DNA of 64,000 bases from Brevibacterium sanguinis (GCF_003315415.1 NZ_QNSB01000005.1:1-64000); one strand, 5' to 3'; shown: positions 1 to 9,679, counted from the first letter of the stretch. Numbers and translations: made by a program. The notes: generated from the sequence alone by a model not told the origin.

Positions 1-9
1 TGCCGGGTC

Positions 10-86
10 TGTCAATGATGTCGCGACTCATCGGTCAATGATCACGGAGAAAAGTCCTTGTCGGGGCTGTCAACGATGTACTGACT
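10..86. repeat. Degenerate repeats resembling the end of an IS481-type element
   Basis: Three diverged copies of a TCAAYGATG-type unit lie at about 10-30, 32-45 and 67-86. The first reads like the reverse complement of the ACATCGTTCC repeats next to the IS481 transposase remnant at 44,063-44,193. The likely explanation is the tail of an IS481-family element whose transposase lies left of the window. That assignment is inference from the shared core; no transposase is visible here. Confidence 0.45.
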
Positions 87-120
87 CTGGACACCGTCAT
101 CCCCTCCACGTGACCGATCG

Positions 121-153
121 GCTCCAGTTCTCCTCGCGAGAGCTGGAGCTTTT
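121..153 (+). terminator. Rho-independent terminator
   Basis: A 12-bp stem (121-132 with 138-149, one G-U pair) and a 5-nt loop are followed directly by TTTT. This is the clearest U-tract terminator in the window. It would end transcription entering from the left, possibly from the element before the window. The rest of 154-366 holds no gene that I can support. Confidence 0.7.
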
Positions 154-240
154 CGCTGTCGTCCTGCGGGTCGGCGGCCGCCGGCTGCCCGCTGATCGAC
201 TCACCCGCGCACGCGCCCAATCCTCCCGAGTGCGGGCCGA

Positions 241-272
241 TTTCGTATTTTCGCCGTGCGTTCGCGTAGGAT
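241..272 (+). promoter_or_regulatory. Possible promoter of tig
   Basis: A TAGGAT -10-like hexamer at 267-272 sits about 110 nt before the tig start. The -35 region is poorly conserved. The spacing leaves room for a leader of roughly 100 nt. Confidence 0.35.
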
Positions 273-381
273 TGGAGACTGCGTTCGGTGGCACGATGCC
301 TGATCCGGCAACGCCGCCTCCCTTCCTGCAGGTCACGTCGTGGCCGCCCAAGCATGACTGTCGAAATTGAAAGGTCACACT

Positions 382-1770
382 GTGAAGAGCTCCGTCGAGC
401 ACCTCGACCCGACCCGGGTCAAGATCAGCGTGGAAGTCCCTTACGCCGAACTCAAGCCGAGTGTCGACGAGGCGTACAGGACCATCGGCGGACAGGTCAC
501 TGTTCCTGGATTCCGCAAGGGCAAGGTCCCGGCCCGCATCATCGATCAGCGCATCGGCCGCCCCGCCGTGATCCAGGAGGCCGTCAACAACGGCCTCGAC
601 GGCTTCTACCGCCAGGCGGTCGAGGAGAACGAGATCAACCCGCTGGGCCAGCCCGAGGTCGAGATCTCCGAGGTTCCCGGTCTCGACGGCACCGAGGACG
701 GTGACCTGGGCTTCACCGTCGAGGTTGACGTCCGCCCGACCGTCGAACTGCCCGCCTACGACACCATCTCCGTCGAGGTCGACCCCATCGAGGTCACCGA
801 CGAGGACGTCGAGAACGAGCTCGAGCAGCTGCGCTCGCGCTTCGGCACCCTCACCGCGGTGGACCGTCCTGCCGCGAAGGACGACTTCGTCACCCTCGAT
901 CTCGTCGCCCACATCGGCGAGGAGGAGATCGACACGGCCTCCGACATCTCCTACCAGGTGGGCGCCGGCACGATGCTCGAGGGCATGGACGAGGCCCTCG
1001 ACGGCCTCTCCGCCGGGGAGACCACGACCTTCGAGACCACCTTCGCCGGCGGCGAGCACGCCGGCGAGTCCGGCACCGTGACGATCACCGTCAAGGCGGT
1101 CAAGGAGCGCGAGCTTCCTGCCGCCGACGACGATTTCGCCCAGCTGGCCAGCGAGTTCGACACGATCGACGAGCTGCGCGCTGATCTGCGCGAGCAGGCC
1201 GCCAAGCAGAAGGAGTTCGCTCAGGGCGCCGAGGCGCGCGACAAGGTCCTCGAGGTCCTCCTCGAGACCCTCGACGTGCCGGTCCCGGCCAAGATCGTCT
1301 CCGACGAGGTCGAGCGTCACCTCGAGTCCGAAAACCGCACGGACGACGACGAGCACCGCCAGGAGGTCACCGAGGAGACCGAGCGCAATCTGCGCACGCA
1401 GTTCATCCTCGATGCGATCGCCGAGGCCGAGCAGGTCGAGGTGACCCAGCCCGAGCTCATCGAGTACCTCATCTCCGCCTCGCAGCAGTACGGGATGAAC
1501 CCCAACGAGTTCGCCCAGATGCTCGACAGCTCGGGTCAGGTCAACGCCCTGGTCGGCGAGGTCTCGCGCCGCAAGGCCCTGGCCGCCGTCCTCGCCCAGG
1601 CCGTCGTCAAGGACACCGAGGGCAACGTCATCGACATGGAGGAGTTCACCTCTCCCGGTGACGCCGCCGAGCAGGCCGACGCCGAGCAGGCCGACGCCGC
1701 CGAGGCTGCCGACACTGCCGAGGCCGACGCCGACTCCGACGACACCGTCGAGGTCGACGAGAAGAAGTGA
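382..1770 (+). CDS. tig: Trigger factor (ribosome-bound peptidyl-prolyl isomerase chaperone)
   Basis: This is trigger factor, the ATP-independent chaperone that docks at the ribosomal exit tunnel and folds nascent chains. The N-terminal domain carries the ribosome-binding signature, visible as VPGFRKGKVP near residue 45. A PPIase domain follows (about 150-240), then the helical C-terminal domain. The tail is an acidic Ala/Asp/Glu repeat (DAAEQADAEQADAAEAA), common in actinobacterial versions. I chose GTG 382, which lies 7 nt after an AAAGG site; an in-frame TTG at 367 has no ribosome site. It is 462 aa, the usual length. The neighbouring clpP1P2X genes make this a protein quality-control block. 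Confidence 0.96.
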   Translation: MKSSVEHLDPTRVKISVEVPYAELKPSVDEAYRTIGGQVTVPGFRKGKVPARIIDQRIGRPAVIQEAVNNGLDGFYRQAVEENEINPLGQPEVEISEVPGLDGTEDGDLGFTVEVDVRPTVELPAYDTISVEVDPIEVTDEDVENELEQLRSRFGTLTAVDRPAAKDDFVTLDLVAHIGEEEIDTASDISYQVGAGTMLEGMDEALDGLSAGETTTFETTFAGGEHAGESGTVTITVKAVKERELPAADDDFAQLASEFDTIDELRADLREQAAKQKEFAQGAEARDKVLEVLLETLDVPVPAKIVSDEVERHLESENRTDDDEHRQEVTEETERNLRTQFILDAIAEAEQVEVTQPELIEYLISASQQYGMNPNEFAQMLDSSGQVNALVGEVSRRKALAAVLAQAVVKDTEGNVIDMEEFTSPGDAAEQADAEQADAAEAADTAEADADSDDTVEVDEKK

Positions 1771-1793
1771 CTCCCCGTCGCCTCGGCGACCGA

Positions 1794-1832
1794 CGAACGG
1801 TGGGTACGGAATCATTCCGTGCCCACCGTTCG
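1794..1832. terminator. Terminator hairpin after tig
   Basis: A 19-bp inverted repeat with one mismatch lies 23 nt after the tig stop and has almost no loop. There is no T-run, as is common for hairpin terminators in high-GC actinobacteria. It separates tig from the independently regulated clpP1P2 unit. Confidence 0.65.
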
Positions 1833-1861
1833 CGCACCCGGCCTCCCACTCTCCGACGCCG

Positions 1862-1879
1862 ATCACGCTGACGGCGAAC
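1862..1879 (+). promoter_or_regulatory. ClgR operator upstream of clpP1P2
   Basis: The 18-mer ATCACGCTGACGGCGAAC fits every position of the published actinobacterial ClgR consensus WNNWCGCYNANRGCGWWS, as I recall it. ClgR activates clpP1P2 and clpC in Corynebacterium and Streptomyces. The site lies about 40-57 nt before a TAGAGT -10-like hexamer at 1919-1924. That spacing suits an activator bound upstream of RNA polymerase. Confidence 0.7.
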
Positions 1880-1958
1880 ACGGGCGCTGTCGCGGACTAA
1901 AACCCCCAGGCGAGCGGTTAGAGTCCATATCAAGCCACCCAACCAACAGGAGTGAAAC

Positions 1959-2570
1959 GTGAGCGCACATGAAATGACAGCCCCAGTCGGCCTCGATTCC
2001 GGTGCGGGAATGGGTCTTGACGACCACATCTTCAACCGCCTGCTCAAAGAGCGCATCATCTGGCTGGGCTCGGAAGTGCGTGACTCCAACGCCAACGCGA
2101 TCTGCGCCCAGATGATGCTGCTGGCGGCAGAGGACCCGGACAAGGACATCTGGCTCTACATCAACTCGCCGGGTGGATCGGTCACGGCCGGAATGGCGAT
2201 CTACGACACGATGCAGTACATCAAGCCCGATGTCGCCACCGTGGCGATGGGCATGGCCGCGTCGATGGGCCAGTTCCTGCTCTCCTCCGGGGCCAAGGGC
2301 AAGCGCTACGCGACTCCGCATGCTCGCATCCTCATGCACCAGCCCCTCGGCGGGATCGGCGGCACCGCCACGGACATCAAGATCCAGGCCGAGCTCATCC
2401 TGCACATGAAGAAGCAGATGGCCGAGCTCACGGCCGAGCAGACGGGCAAGTCCCTCGAACAGATCCTCAAGGACAACGACCGCGACCACTGGTTCACCGC
2501 CGAGGAAGCGCTCGAGTACGGCTTCATCGACAAGATGGTGACCCGTTCGTCCGACGTCAACGACAACTGA
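1959..2570 (+). CDS. clpP1: ATP-dependent Clp protease proteolytic subunit 1
   Basis: This is a serine peptidase subunit of the ClpP tetradecamer, which degrades unfolded proteins delivered by ClpX or ClpC. The catalytic triad is visible: Ser102 in GMAASMG, His127 in LMHQP, and an Asp in DRDHWF. It starts at GTG 1959, 6 nt after CAGGAG. The length of 203 aa is normal. Actinobacteria carry two adjacent, unequal ClpP paralogues that assemble as a mixed complex, and the second follows 17 nt downstream in the same operon. A ClgR-type box upstream suggests stress control. Confidence 0.96.
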   Translation: MSAHEMTAPVGLDSGAGMGLDDHIFNRLLKERIIWLGSEVRDSNANAICAQMMLLAAEDPDKDIWLYINSPGGSVTAGMAIYDTMQYIKPDVATVAMGMAASMGQFLLSSGAKGKRYATPHARILMHQPLGGIGGTATDIKIQAELILHMKKQMAELTAEQTGKSLEQILKDNDRDHWFTAEEALEYGFIDKMVTRSSDVNDN

Positions 2571-2587
2571 GTGCGAGCGAAGGAAGA

Positions 2588-3238
2588 ATGAACAGTATGA
2601 ACTTTATGCCAGGGTCGACCGCCGGTCAGATGCCGCAGTCTCGCTACGTGATGCCGCAGTTCGAAGAGCGCACCCCGTACGGCTTCAAGCGCCAGGACCC
2701 CTACACGAAGCTGTTCGAGGATCGCGTGATCTTCCTCGGCGTGCAGGTCGACGACACGAGTGCCGACGACGTCATGGCCCAGCTGCTCGTGCTCGAGTCG
2801 CAGGACCCCGACCGTGACATCACGCTCTACATCAACTCGCCCGGCGGCTCCTTCACGGCGCTGACCGCGATCTACGACACGATGCAGTACATCAAGCCCG
2901 AGATCCAGACCGTGTGCCTGGGCCAGGCCGCATCCGCGGCAGCGGTCCTGCTCGCCGCCGGCGCCCCGGGCAAGCGCCTGGCCCTGCCGAACGCGCGAGT
3001 GCTCATCCACCAGCCCGCGATGCAGGGTCAGGGCCAGGGGCAGGCCTCGGACATCGAGATCCAGGCCGCCGAGGTCCTGCGCATGCGACAGTGGCTGGAG
3101 AACACCCTGTCGAAGCACTCGAACAAGTCTCCCGAGCAGGTCAACAACGACATCGAACGGGATCTGTTCCTCACCGCCGAGCAGGCGAAGGACTACGGAC
3201 TCGTCGACCAGGTGCTCACCTCCCGCAAGGGAGTCTGA
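2588..3238 (+). CDS. clpP2: ATP-dependent Clp protease proteolytic subunit 2
   Basis: This is the second ClpP paralogue of the operon, 216 aa. It has the nucleophile Ser116 in QAASAAA and His141 in LIHQP. The N-terminal extension of about 35 residues is rich in Met, Gln and Pro and is longer than that of ClpP1. The start at 2588 follows a GAAGGAAG ribosome site; a second ATG at 2597 is possible. Together with ClpP1 it should form the heteromeric ClpP1P2 barrel. The gene ends just before a strong hairpin, so clpX is transcribed separately. Confidence 0.96.
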   Translation: MNSMNFMPGSTAGQMPQSRYVMPQFEERTPYGFKRQDPYTKLFEDRVIFLGVQVDDTSADDVMAQLLVLESQDPDRDITLYINSPGGSFTALTAIYDTMQYIKPEIQTVCLGQAASAAAVLLAAGAPGKRLALPNARVLIHQPAMQGQGQGQASDIEIQAAEVLRMRQWLENTLSKHSNKSPEQVNNDIERDLFLTAEQAKDYGLVDQVLTSRKGV

Positions 3239-3243
3239 GTCCC

Positions 3244-3284
3244 CGAGCGGGTCCGGACGGCCGGTGGCTGTCCGGACCCGCTCT
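3244..3284. terminator. Terminator hairpin after clpP2
   Basis: A perfect 14-bp stem, GAGCGGGTCCGGAC against its complement ending at 3283, has an 11-nt loop and lies 6 nt after the clpP2 stop. There is no T-run. Confidence 0.7.
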
Positions 3285-3359
3285 GTGTCGCTCGCCCGCG
3301 GCCGGCGACACACCGTATGACCTTCCGCTGCGGCAGTGTCAGGGTCGTGTGGGAAGCTA

Positions 3360-3389
3360 TTGAGGTAGAGGAAAAACGAGCGGTAGAGT
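3360..3389 (+). promoter_or_regulatory. Promoter of clpX
   Basis: A TTGAGG -35-like hexamer (3360-3365), an 18-bp spacer and a TAGAGT -10 (3384-3389) give a good housekeeping-type promoter. The leader to the GTG start at 3423 would be about 27 nt. Confidence 0.6.
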
Positions 3390-3422
3390 TGGGGATGATC
3401 GCCCTGGCGAAAGGTTGTGACA

Positions 3423-4709
3423 GTGGCTCGCAGTTCGGACGGAGCAGACCTGCTCAAATGCAACTTCTGTGGGAAGTCCCAGAAGCAGGTGCGGAAGCTC
3501 ATCGCCGGTCCCGGAGTGTACATCTGCGATGAGTGCATCGGGCTGTGCAACGAGATCATCGAAGAGGAGCTCACCGAGTCCACGAGCGATCACGCCGAGC
3601 TCGAGCTCCCCAAGCCCAGAGAGATCTTCGACTTCCTCCAGGAGTACGTCGTCGGGCAGGAGCCCGCGAAGAGGGCCCTGTCGGTCGCGGTCTACAACCA
3701 CTACAAGCGCATTCGCGCCCTGACCGGCGCCGAGGACACGAAGACGCTGGGCGCGGTCGAGGGCGACGTCGAGATCTCCAAGTCGAACATCCTCCTCGTC
3801 GGACCCACCGGCTCGGGGAAGACCTACCTCGCCCAGACCCTGGCCAAGAGGCTGAATGTGCCGTTCGCGGTCGCCGACGCCACGGCCCTGACGGAGGCCG
3901 GCTACGTCGGCGAAGACGTCGAGAACATCCTCCTCAAGCTCATCCAGGCCGCGGACTTCGACATCGCCCGGGCCGAGCACGGGATCATCTACATCGACGA
4001 GATCGACAAGATCGCCCGCAAGTCCGAGAACCCGTCGATCACCCGCGACGTCTCCGGTGAGGGAGTGCAGCAGGCGCTGCTGAAGATCCTCGAGGGAACC
4101 CAGGCCTCGGTGCCGCCGCAGGGCGGACGCAAGCACCCGCACCAGGACTTCCTCCAGATCGACACGACGAACGTGCTCTTCATCGTCGCCGGGGCGTTCG
4201 CCGGGATGGAGGAGATCGTCGCCGGACGCAAGGGCAAGCACGGCATCGGCTTCGGCGCGCTCCTCCAGTCGAAGAACGACGACGAGGACCTCTACGCCGA
4301 CATCCTGCCCGAGGACCTGCTCAAGTTCGGGCTGATCCCCGAATTCATCGGCCGGCTCCCCGTGCTCGCGACCGTCTCGAACCTCGACCGGGCCGCGCTC
4401 ATGTCGATCCTCACCGAGCCCAAGAACGCGCTGGTCAAGCAGTACCAGCGGATGTTCGAGTTCGACAACGTCGAGCTGCGGTTCGAGACCGACGCCCTCG
4501 AGGCGATCGCCGACCTCGCCCTGCTGCGCGGAACCGGTGCCCGCGGACTGCGCTCCATCATGGAGGAGGTCCTCCAGCCCGTCATGTTCGACGTGCCCTC
4601 CCGCGAGGACGTCGCCGAGGTGGTCGTGACCAAGGACGTCGTCGAGAGCAATGTCGCCCCCACCCTCATTCCCCGCACCCAGGCCCGGACGACCAAGAAG
4701 TCGGCGTGA
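3423..4709 (+). CDS. clpX: ATP-dependent Clp protease ATP-binding subunit ClpX
   Basis: This is the AAA+ unfoldase that recognises substrates and feeds them to ClpP1P2. The N-terminal zinc-binding domain has Cys13/Cys16 and Cys35/Cys38. Walker A is GPTGSGKT and Walker B is IIYIDEID. A pore-loop GYVGED and the sensor regions are also present. The length of 428 aa is typical. I chose GTG 3423, 8 nt after GAAAGG, because an in-frame GTG at 3417 sits only 2 nt from that site. It has its own promoter despite lying beside clpP1P2. Confidence 0.96.
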   Translation: MARSSDGADLLKCNFCGKSQKQVRKLIAGPGVYICDECIGLCNEIIEEELTESTSDHAELELPKPREIFDFLQEYVVGQEPAKRALSVAVYNHYKRIRALTGAEDTKTLGAVEGDVEISKSNILLVGPTGSGKTYLAQTLAKRLNVPFAVADATALTEAGYVGEDVENILLKLIQAADFDIARAEHGIIYIDEIDKIARKSENPSITRDVSGEGVQQALLKILEGTQASVPPQGGRKHPHQDFLQIDTTNVLFIVAGAFAGMEEIVAGRKGKHGIGFGALLQSKNDDEDLYADILPEDLLKFGLIPEFIGRLPVLATVSNLDRAALMSILTEPKNALVKQYQRMFEFDNVELRFETDALEAIADLALLRGTGARGLRSIMEEVLQPVMFDVPSREDVAEVVVTKDVVESNVAPTLIPRTQARTTKKSA

Positions 4710-4762
4710 GGCCTCGAACCGCATGAGGTGAGCGTCGCCGTGACCCGTCAATCCCTGCGTCT

Positions 4763-6022
4763 GTGAGGCTCTTCGCCGACACCAGGCCCCTGAGATACCC
4801 CGACTACCGGAGGCTGTGGACGGCCAACATCGTCACTGTGCTCGGAGCGCAGATGACCGTGGTCGCGATTCCCGCCCAGATCTTCCACATCACCGGGTCC
4901 TCGGGGTACGTCGGACTCAGCGGCATCTTCGGCCTGGTGCCTCTCATCGTCTTCGGCCTCTGGGGCGGTTCTCTCGCCGACGTCATCGATCGTCGGAAGC
5001 TGCTCATCGCCTCGACGCTCGGGCTCATCCTCTCCAGTGTGGCCCTTGCCGTCCTCGCTCTCGTCGGCACGGACAACGTCTGGCTCCTGCTCTCCGTCTT
5101 CGCCGTGCAGCAGGCGTTCTTCGGCCTCAACCAGCCGGCGCGCGGTGCCCTGCTGCCGACTATCGTGCCGCTGAGCCTGCTGCCGGCCGCGAACTCGCTC
5201 AACATGACGGTCGCGACCCTCGGCGCGGTCGCGGGACCGGTCATCGGCGGGGCACTTATTCCCGTCTTCGGCTACCAGCTGCTCTACTGCCTCGACGCGC
5301 TGTTCCTCGGGACCACGCTCTACGCCGTGCTCAGGCTTCCCTCCCTCGAGCCCGAGAAGCAGCCGCACACGCGGTCGGGCCTGCGCGGAGTCGTCGACGG
5401 GTTCCGCTACCTGGGAACGAACGTCGTCGTCATGGTCTCTCTCCTCGTCGACGTCATCGCCATGGTGTTCGGGATGCCGCGGGCGCTGTTCCCCCAGATC
5501 GCCACGGAGACGTTCGGGGGCCCGCCCGAGGGAGGCCTCGTGTTCTCCCTGCTCTTCGCCGCCCTCGCCGCCGGCAGCGCGATCGCAGGGGTCTTCTCCG
5601 GCTGGGTCTCCCGGGTCGAGCGCCAGGGACTTGCCGTCATCGTCGCGATCATCGTGTGGGGTGGTGCGATGACGCTGTTCGGTCTCTCGCTCGAATTCGC
5701 CGCGGGCTTCTGGACGCTGGCGCTGTGCACCGCGCTGTTCGGACTCGCACTCGGCGGGGGAGCCGACATCATCTCGGCGGCGTTCCGCTCGACGATGCTC
5801 CAGGAGGCGGCGACCGACGACATGCGGGGGCGGATGCAGGGCGTCTTCATCGTCGTCGTGGCCGGCGGTCCGCGCATCGCCGACGTCCTCCATGGAGCCG
5901 CCGCTGAGGTGACTTCGACGACCGTCGCCACCGCGGGCGGCGGCCTCCTCGTCATCGTGCTCGTCCTCGCCTGTGCGCTGGCCTTCCCCGCGTTCCGGCG
6001 ATACCGCGTCAATCGCGGGTGA
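4763..6022 (+). CDS. MFS transporter (EntS-like exporter family)
   Basis: This 419-aa integral membrane protein has about 10-12 hydrophobic segments. The N-terminus carries the RYPDYRRLW motif and the cytoplasmic loop GGSLADVIDRRK, which are typical of the EntS/tetracycline-type MFS subfamily. That subfamily exports siderophores or drugs. The start is GTG 4763, with no strong ribosome site. It lies 53 nt after clpX on the same strand and may be read through from it. No siderophore synthesis genes are adjacent, so the substrate cannot be read from context. Confidence 0.85.
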   Translation: MRLFADTRPLRYPDYRRLWTANIVTVLGAQMTVVAIPAQIFHITGSSGYVGLSGIFGLVPLIVFGLWGGSLADVIDRRKLLIASTLGLILSSVALAVLALVGTDNVWLLLSVFAVQQAFFGLNQPARGALLPTIVPLSLLPAANSLNMTVATLGAVAGPVIGGALIPVFGYQLLYCLDALFLGTTLYAVLRLPSLEPEKQPHTRSGLRGVVDGFRYLGTNVVVMVSLLVDVIAMVFGMPRALFPQIATETFGGPPEGGLVFSLLFAALAAGSAIAGVFSGWVSRVERQGLAVIVAIIVWGGAMTLFGLSLEFAAGFWTLALCTALFGLALGGGADIISAAFRSTMLQEAATDDMRGRMQGVFIVVVAGGPRIADVLHGAAAEVTSTTVATAGGGLLVIVLVLACALAFPAFRRYRVNRG

Positions 6023-6135
6023 GGAGGGACGCGCCGGCTGAGGAGAGTCGCCGGTCGCACGCCTCAGACGTCGAAGAGGTCGAGCAGACCGCCGTCGGAC
6101 CCGCCGCCCGATGACGAGTCCGCGGCGTCCGTCCT

Positions 6136-6825
6136 TCAGGCCGGGGCGGTGACGACCGTGTTCTCCGCGGGCTGGACGACGACGAAGCCGGGGCCGTGGA
6201 ACGCCAGCTGCACCGATTCGCCGGAACCGCGACCGAAGAACGTTCCCACGCTGACATCGGTCTTGATCTGCGGCGCCAGCGCCGACGACCAGCACACGGC
6301 CGACTGGGGATCGACGAACGTCGGCTGCTGCGAGCAGTCGAGGACCATCGGCTCGCCCTTGCAGCAGATGGCCGCGGTGCCGACCCCGCTGAGCTCGAGG
6401 TTGAACAGTCCCGAGCCGCTGACCATGGCACCGACACCGCCCTTGATGCGCTTGATCTCCCACGCCAGGGCGTCGTCGAAGGCGAGGAGGTTCGCGGTGT
6501 TCACGGTCAGGGCGTCCTGGGGCCCCTCCATGGCCATCATGAAGATGTCCGAGGCCTCGCGGGCGAAGAAGACCTCGCCGTGGCCCTCGACGCGCATGAC
6601 GTTGCCGCCCTCACCCGTCGCCGCCTTCTTCATGAACTGCCCGACCGACTTCGACCCCTGATGGGAGAAGCGCACGTCGCCCTGATAGGCGACCATGGCG
6701 CCCTTGGTGGCGATCATCGGTGCGTTGGGGGTGATCACCGTCCGCAGCATCTTCTTCGACTGCAGCGTCCAGCGCTCCTGGTTCTGGACCTCTGCGTTGC
6801 GCTGCGAAAAGAGCTCACTTCTCAT
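6136..6825 (-). CDS. AIM24 family protein
   Basis: This 229-aa protein of the AIM24/TIGR00266-like family has a beta-rich fold built from repeated short Gly-bounded strands. Recognisable pieces are a KKMLRTVITPNAPMIATKG-type N-terminus, GEVFFARE near residue 83 and VSGSGLFNLELSG near 133. No signal peptide or membrane segment is visible. The bacterial function is unknown, although mitochondrial AIM24 influences inner-membrane organisation. It is a single gene with convergent or unrelated neighbours, and a strong hairpin separates it from valS upstream. Confidence 0.8.
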   Translation of the reverse strand: MRSELFSQRNAEVQNQERWTLQSKKMLRTVITPNAPMIATKGAMVAYQGDVRFSHQGSKSVGQFMKKAATGEGGNVMRVEGHGEVFFAREASDIFMMAMEGPQDALTVNTANLLAFDDALAWEIKRIKGGVGAMVSGSGLFNLELSGVGTAAICCKGEPMVLDCSQQPTFVDPQSAVCWSSALAPQIKTDVSVGTFFGRGSGESVQLAFHGPGFVVVQPAENTVVTAPA

Positions 6826-6978
6826 GACTCAAAGCCTTTCTGACGTGGAGGACGGGCCCTCTGCCTCATCCTCACCGAACCCATGTAACCACGGATCGGC
6901 GGGCGAGCAGCGCAGAAACCTGTGCTGAACCTGAAACATGTCCGGGCCGAGTGCCCGGAGAACCGGATGCCCCACCGA

Positions 6979-7017
6979 CACGACACGGGCCCGGGAAGCT
7001 CCCGGGCCCGTGTCGTG
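6979..7017. terminator. Terminator hairpin after valS
   Basis: A perfect 18-bp stem (6979-6996 with 7000-7017) with a 3-nt loop lies 23 nt past the valS stop on the minus strand. There is no T-run. It also insulates the AIM24-family gene from valS transcription. Confidence 0.75.
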
Positions 7018-7039
7018 ATCAGCGAATCGCCGTCGGCGC

Positions 7040-9679
7040 TCAGTCGGCGAAGGCGATACCGGAGACCGAGATCTCCCCGTCGGACTCCTCGGTGAGGAGA
7101 GTCTGCACCCGGCCTGCGGCGACGAGGTCGCCCTTGGCCGAGTCGAGGGCCGAGATGACCCGGGCGGGGGCCGCGACCGTCACACTGCGCACGGGCGTCT
7201 TCTGCGAGACCTTGGCCTCGGACTTCGCCCGCCGGATCTCACTGAGCACCGAGGCGACGTCGGAGAGCAGCTGACCGGACACCGCGGTGTCCGGGTTGAC
7301 GATCTGCTCGCGGCCGGGCCACTGGCTGCGGTGGACCGAGCCGGTCCTCCACCACGACCACACCTCCTCGGTGACGAAGGGCATGAACGGTGCGAACAGA
7401 CGCAGCAGCACGTCGAGTGCGGTGGCGAGGGTGACGTGGGCCGAGATCCGGTCCTCGTCGCCGGCGCCGCCGTAGGACCTGTCCTTGACGAGCTCGACGT
7501 AGTCGTCGGTGAACTCCCAGAAGAAGCTCTCGGCCTCGCGCAGCGCATGCGCGTAGTCGTACACGGCCATGTGGTCGGAGGCGCTGGAGACGACCTCGGC
7601 GAGCTTGACGAGCAGCGCCTTGTCGAGCTCGTGGGTGACCGATCCCACGTGACCGACGAGCCCCGCGTGCACGCCCTGGGCGAGTGCGAACTTCGAGGCG
7701 TTGAGCAGCTTCATCGCCAGGCGGCGCCCGATCTGCATCTGCGTGACGTCGTAGGCGGTGTCCGCGCCGAGCTTGGCGCTGGCCGCCCAGTATCGCACGG
7801 CGTCGGGGCCGTACCCGGGCTTCGCCTCGGCGAGGATGTCGGAGGGCACGACGACGTTGCCCTTCGACTTCGACATCTTCTTCCGGTCGGGGTCGAGGAT
7901 CCAGCCGGAGAGCCCGGCGTGCTTCCACGGAGCGGCCTGATTCAGCGAGTTGGCCCGCACGACGGTGGAGAAGAGCCAGGTGCGGATGATGTCGTGGCCC
8001 TGCGGTCGCAGGTCGAAGGGGAACACCTTCGAGAAGAAGTCCTCGTCACGGCTCCACCCGCCGAGCAGCTGGGGGGTCAGCGACGACGTCGCCCACGTGT
8101 CGAGGACGTCGGGGTCGGCGGTGAACCCGCCGGGGACGTCACGCTGGTCGGCGGTGTAGCCGGCCGGCACCTCGGCGACGGGATCGACGGGCAGGGACTC
8201 GGGAACGATCGGGTTCTCGTAGTCCGGCCGGCCCTCCTCGTCGAGGCGGTACCACAGGGGGATCGGCACGCCGAAGTAGCGCTGGCGGGAGACGAGCCAG
8301 TCGCCGTTGAGGTTCTCGACCCAGTTCTCGTAGCGGGAGCGCATGAACGCCGGGTGCCAGTCGATCTCACGGCCGCGGGCGATGAGCTCGTCGCGCAGCT
8401 CGGCCGACCGTCCGCCGTTGCGGATGTACCACTGTCGGGAGGTGACGACCTCGAGCGGCTTGTCGCCCTTCTCGTAGAAGGGCACCGGGTGGGTGATCGT
8501 CTCGATCTCCCCGACGAGGTCGCCCGACTCCTTGAGCATCTCGGCGATGTCCTTGCGCGCGGTGAACGTCGTCTTCCCGGCGAGCTTCTCGTAGTTGGCC
8601 CGGGCATCGGGCTTCGGCGAGTCCGCGATCCAGTCGGGGACCTCGAGGCTCAGCCGACCCGCCCGGTTGACGACGGCGCGGGTCGGCAGCTCGAGCTCGC
8701 GCCACCATGTGACGTCGGTGAGGTCGCCGAAGGTGCAGACCATGGCGATGCCGGTGCCCTTGTCCGATTTCGCCAGCTCGTGGGCCCGGACCTCGACGGC
8801 GACGCCGAACAGGGGGGACACGACGCGGGTGCCGAAGTAGGGCTGGTAGCGCTCGTCGTCGGGATGGGCGACCAGCGCCACGACGGCCGGGATGAGCTCG
8901 GGCCGGGAGGTGACGATGACGATCGGCTCGGCATCGGGATCGGCGAGGCCGTCGGCGCCCTCCGGGTGGAACTTCACCCGATGATAGGCGCCCTCCTTCT
9001 CCCGGTCCTCGAGCTCGGCCTGCGCGACGGCGGTGCCGAAGGTCACGTCCCACATCGTCGGAGCGTCCTGGGAGTAGGCGTGGCCGCCGGCGAGGTCGGT
9101 GAGGAACGCCCGCTGGCTCACGGCCCGCGACGTCTCGTCGATCGTGCGGTAGGTGTAGGACCAGTCGACGGAGAGGCCGGTCGAGCGGAACAGGTCCTCG
9201 AACACCTGCTCGTCCTCGGCGGAGAGGCGCTCGCACAGTTCGATGAAGTTCTGGCGGGAGACCTTGACGAAATCGCGGGAGTTCTTCGCCGGTTTCGCCG
9301 GGGGCTCGAAGTCGGGATCGTAGGCCTGTGAGGGGTCACAGGTCACGCCGTAGTAGTTCTGCACCCGCCGTTCGGTGGGCAGGCCGTTGTCGTCCCAGCC
9401 CAGCGGGTAGAACACGTTCTTGCCGAGCATCCGCTGGTAACGGGCGATGATGTCGGTCTGCGTGTAGGAGAAGACGTGACCGACGTGCAGGGACCCCGAG
9501 GCGGTCGGCGGAGGCGTGTCGATCGAATAGACCTGCTCGCGATCGGTGTCGACGTCGAAGGAGTAGACCCCGGATTCGGACCAGGCGGCATCCCACTTGT
9601 CCCGAAGGCCTTCCAGAGCCGGTCTGTCCGGCAGGTTCACTGACTCGTGCGGCGAGTCCGAATAGGCAGGTGAGTTCAT
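7040..9679 (-). CDS. valS: Valyl-tRNA synthetase, archaeal/Rickettsia-like type
   Basis: This enzyme charges tRNA-Val. It is a class I synthetase of 879 aa with a HIGH-type motif, SLHVGHVF, near residue 66 and KMSKSKGN near 598; the editing (CP1) insertion lies between them. The segment after HIGH reads YPLGWDDNGLPTERRVQ instead of the usual bacterial WMPGTDHAGIATQ. That marks the divergent ValS type found in archaea, Rickettsiales and some actinobacteria. The start is ATG 9679, giving MNSPAYSD; the open frame continues upstream without a ribosome site. It is divergent from the acyltransferase gene. Confidence 0.93.
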   Translation of the reverse strand: MNSPAYSDSPHESVNLPDRPALEGLRDKWDAAWSESGVYSFDVDTDREQVYSIDTPPPTASGSLHVGHVFSYTQTDIIARYQRMLGKNVFYPLGWDDNGLPTERRVQNYYGVTCDPSQAYDPDFEPPAKPAKNSRDFVKVSRQNFIELCERLSAEDEQVFEDLFRSTGLSVDWSYTYRTIDETSRAVSQRAFLTDLAGGHAYSQDAPTMWDVTFGTAVAQAELEDREKEGAYHRVKFHPEGADGLADPDAEPIVIVTSRPELIPAVVALVAHPDDERYQPYFGTRVVSPLFGVAVEVRAHELAKSDKGTGIAMVCTFGDLTDVTWWRELELPTRAVVNRAGRLSLEVPDWIADSPKPDARANYEKLAGKTTFTARKDIAEMLKESGDLVGEIETITHPVPFYEKGDKPLEVVTSRQWYIRNGGRSAELRDELIARGREIDWHPAFMRSRYENWVENLNGDWLVSRQRYFGVPIPLWYRLDEEGRPDYENPIVPESLPVDPVAEVPAGYTADQRDVPGGFTADPDVLDTWATSSLTPQLLGGWSRDEDFFSKVFPFDLRPQGHDIIRTWLFSTVVRANSLNQAAPWKHAGLSGWILDPDRKKMSKSKGNVVVPSDILAEAKPGYGPDAVRYWAASAKLGADTAYDVTQMQIGRRLAMKLLNASKFALAQGVHAGLVGHVGSVTHELDKALLVKLAEVVSSASDHMAVYDYAHALREAESFFWEFTDDYVELVKDRSYGGAGDEDRISAHVTLATALDVLLRLFAPFMPFVTEEVWSWWRTGSVHRSQWPGREQIVNPDTAVSGQLLSDVASVLSEIRRAKSEAKVSQKTPVRSVTVAAPARVISALDSAKGDLVAAGRVQTLLTEESDGEISVSGIAFAD

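Noticed and set aside
97..1881. Long minus-strand open frame opposite tig
   Set aside because: It is the antisense shadow of a high-GC gene: Leu/Asp/Val/Gly-rich composition, no ribosome site, no family signature. The same applies to the long antisense frames opposite clpX (3357-4751), the MFS gene (4748-6463), ileS (12153-13535 and 13602-15260), rne (19644-21029) and mrpA (35151-37382).
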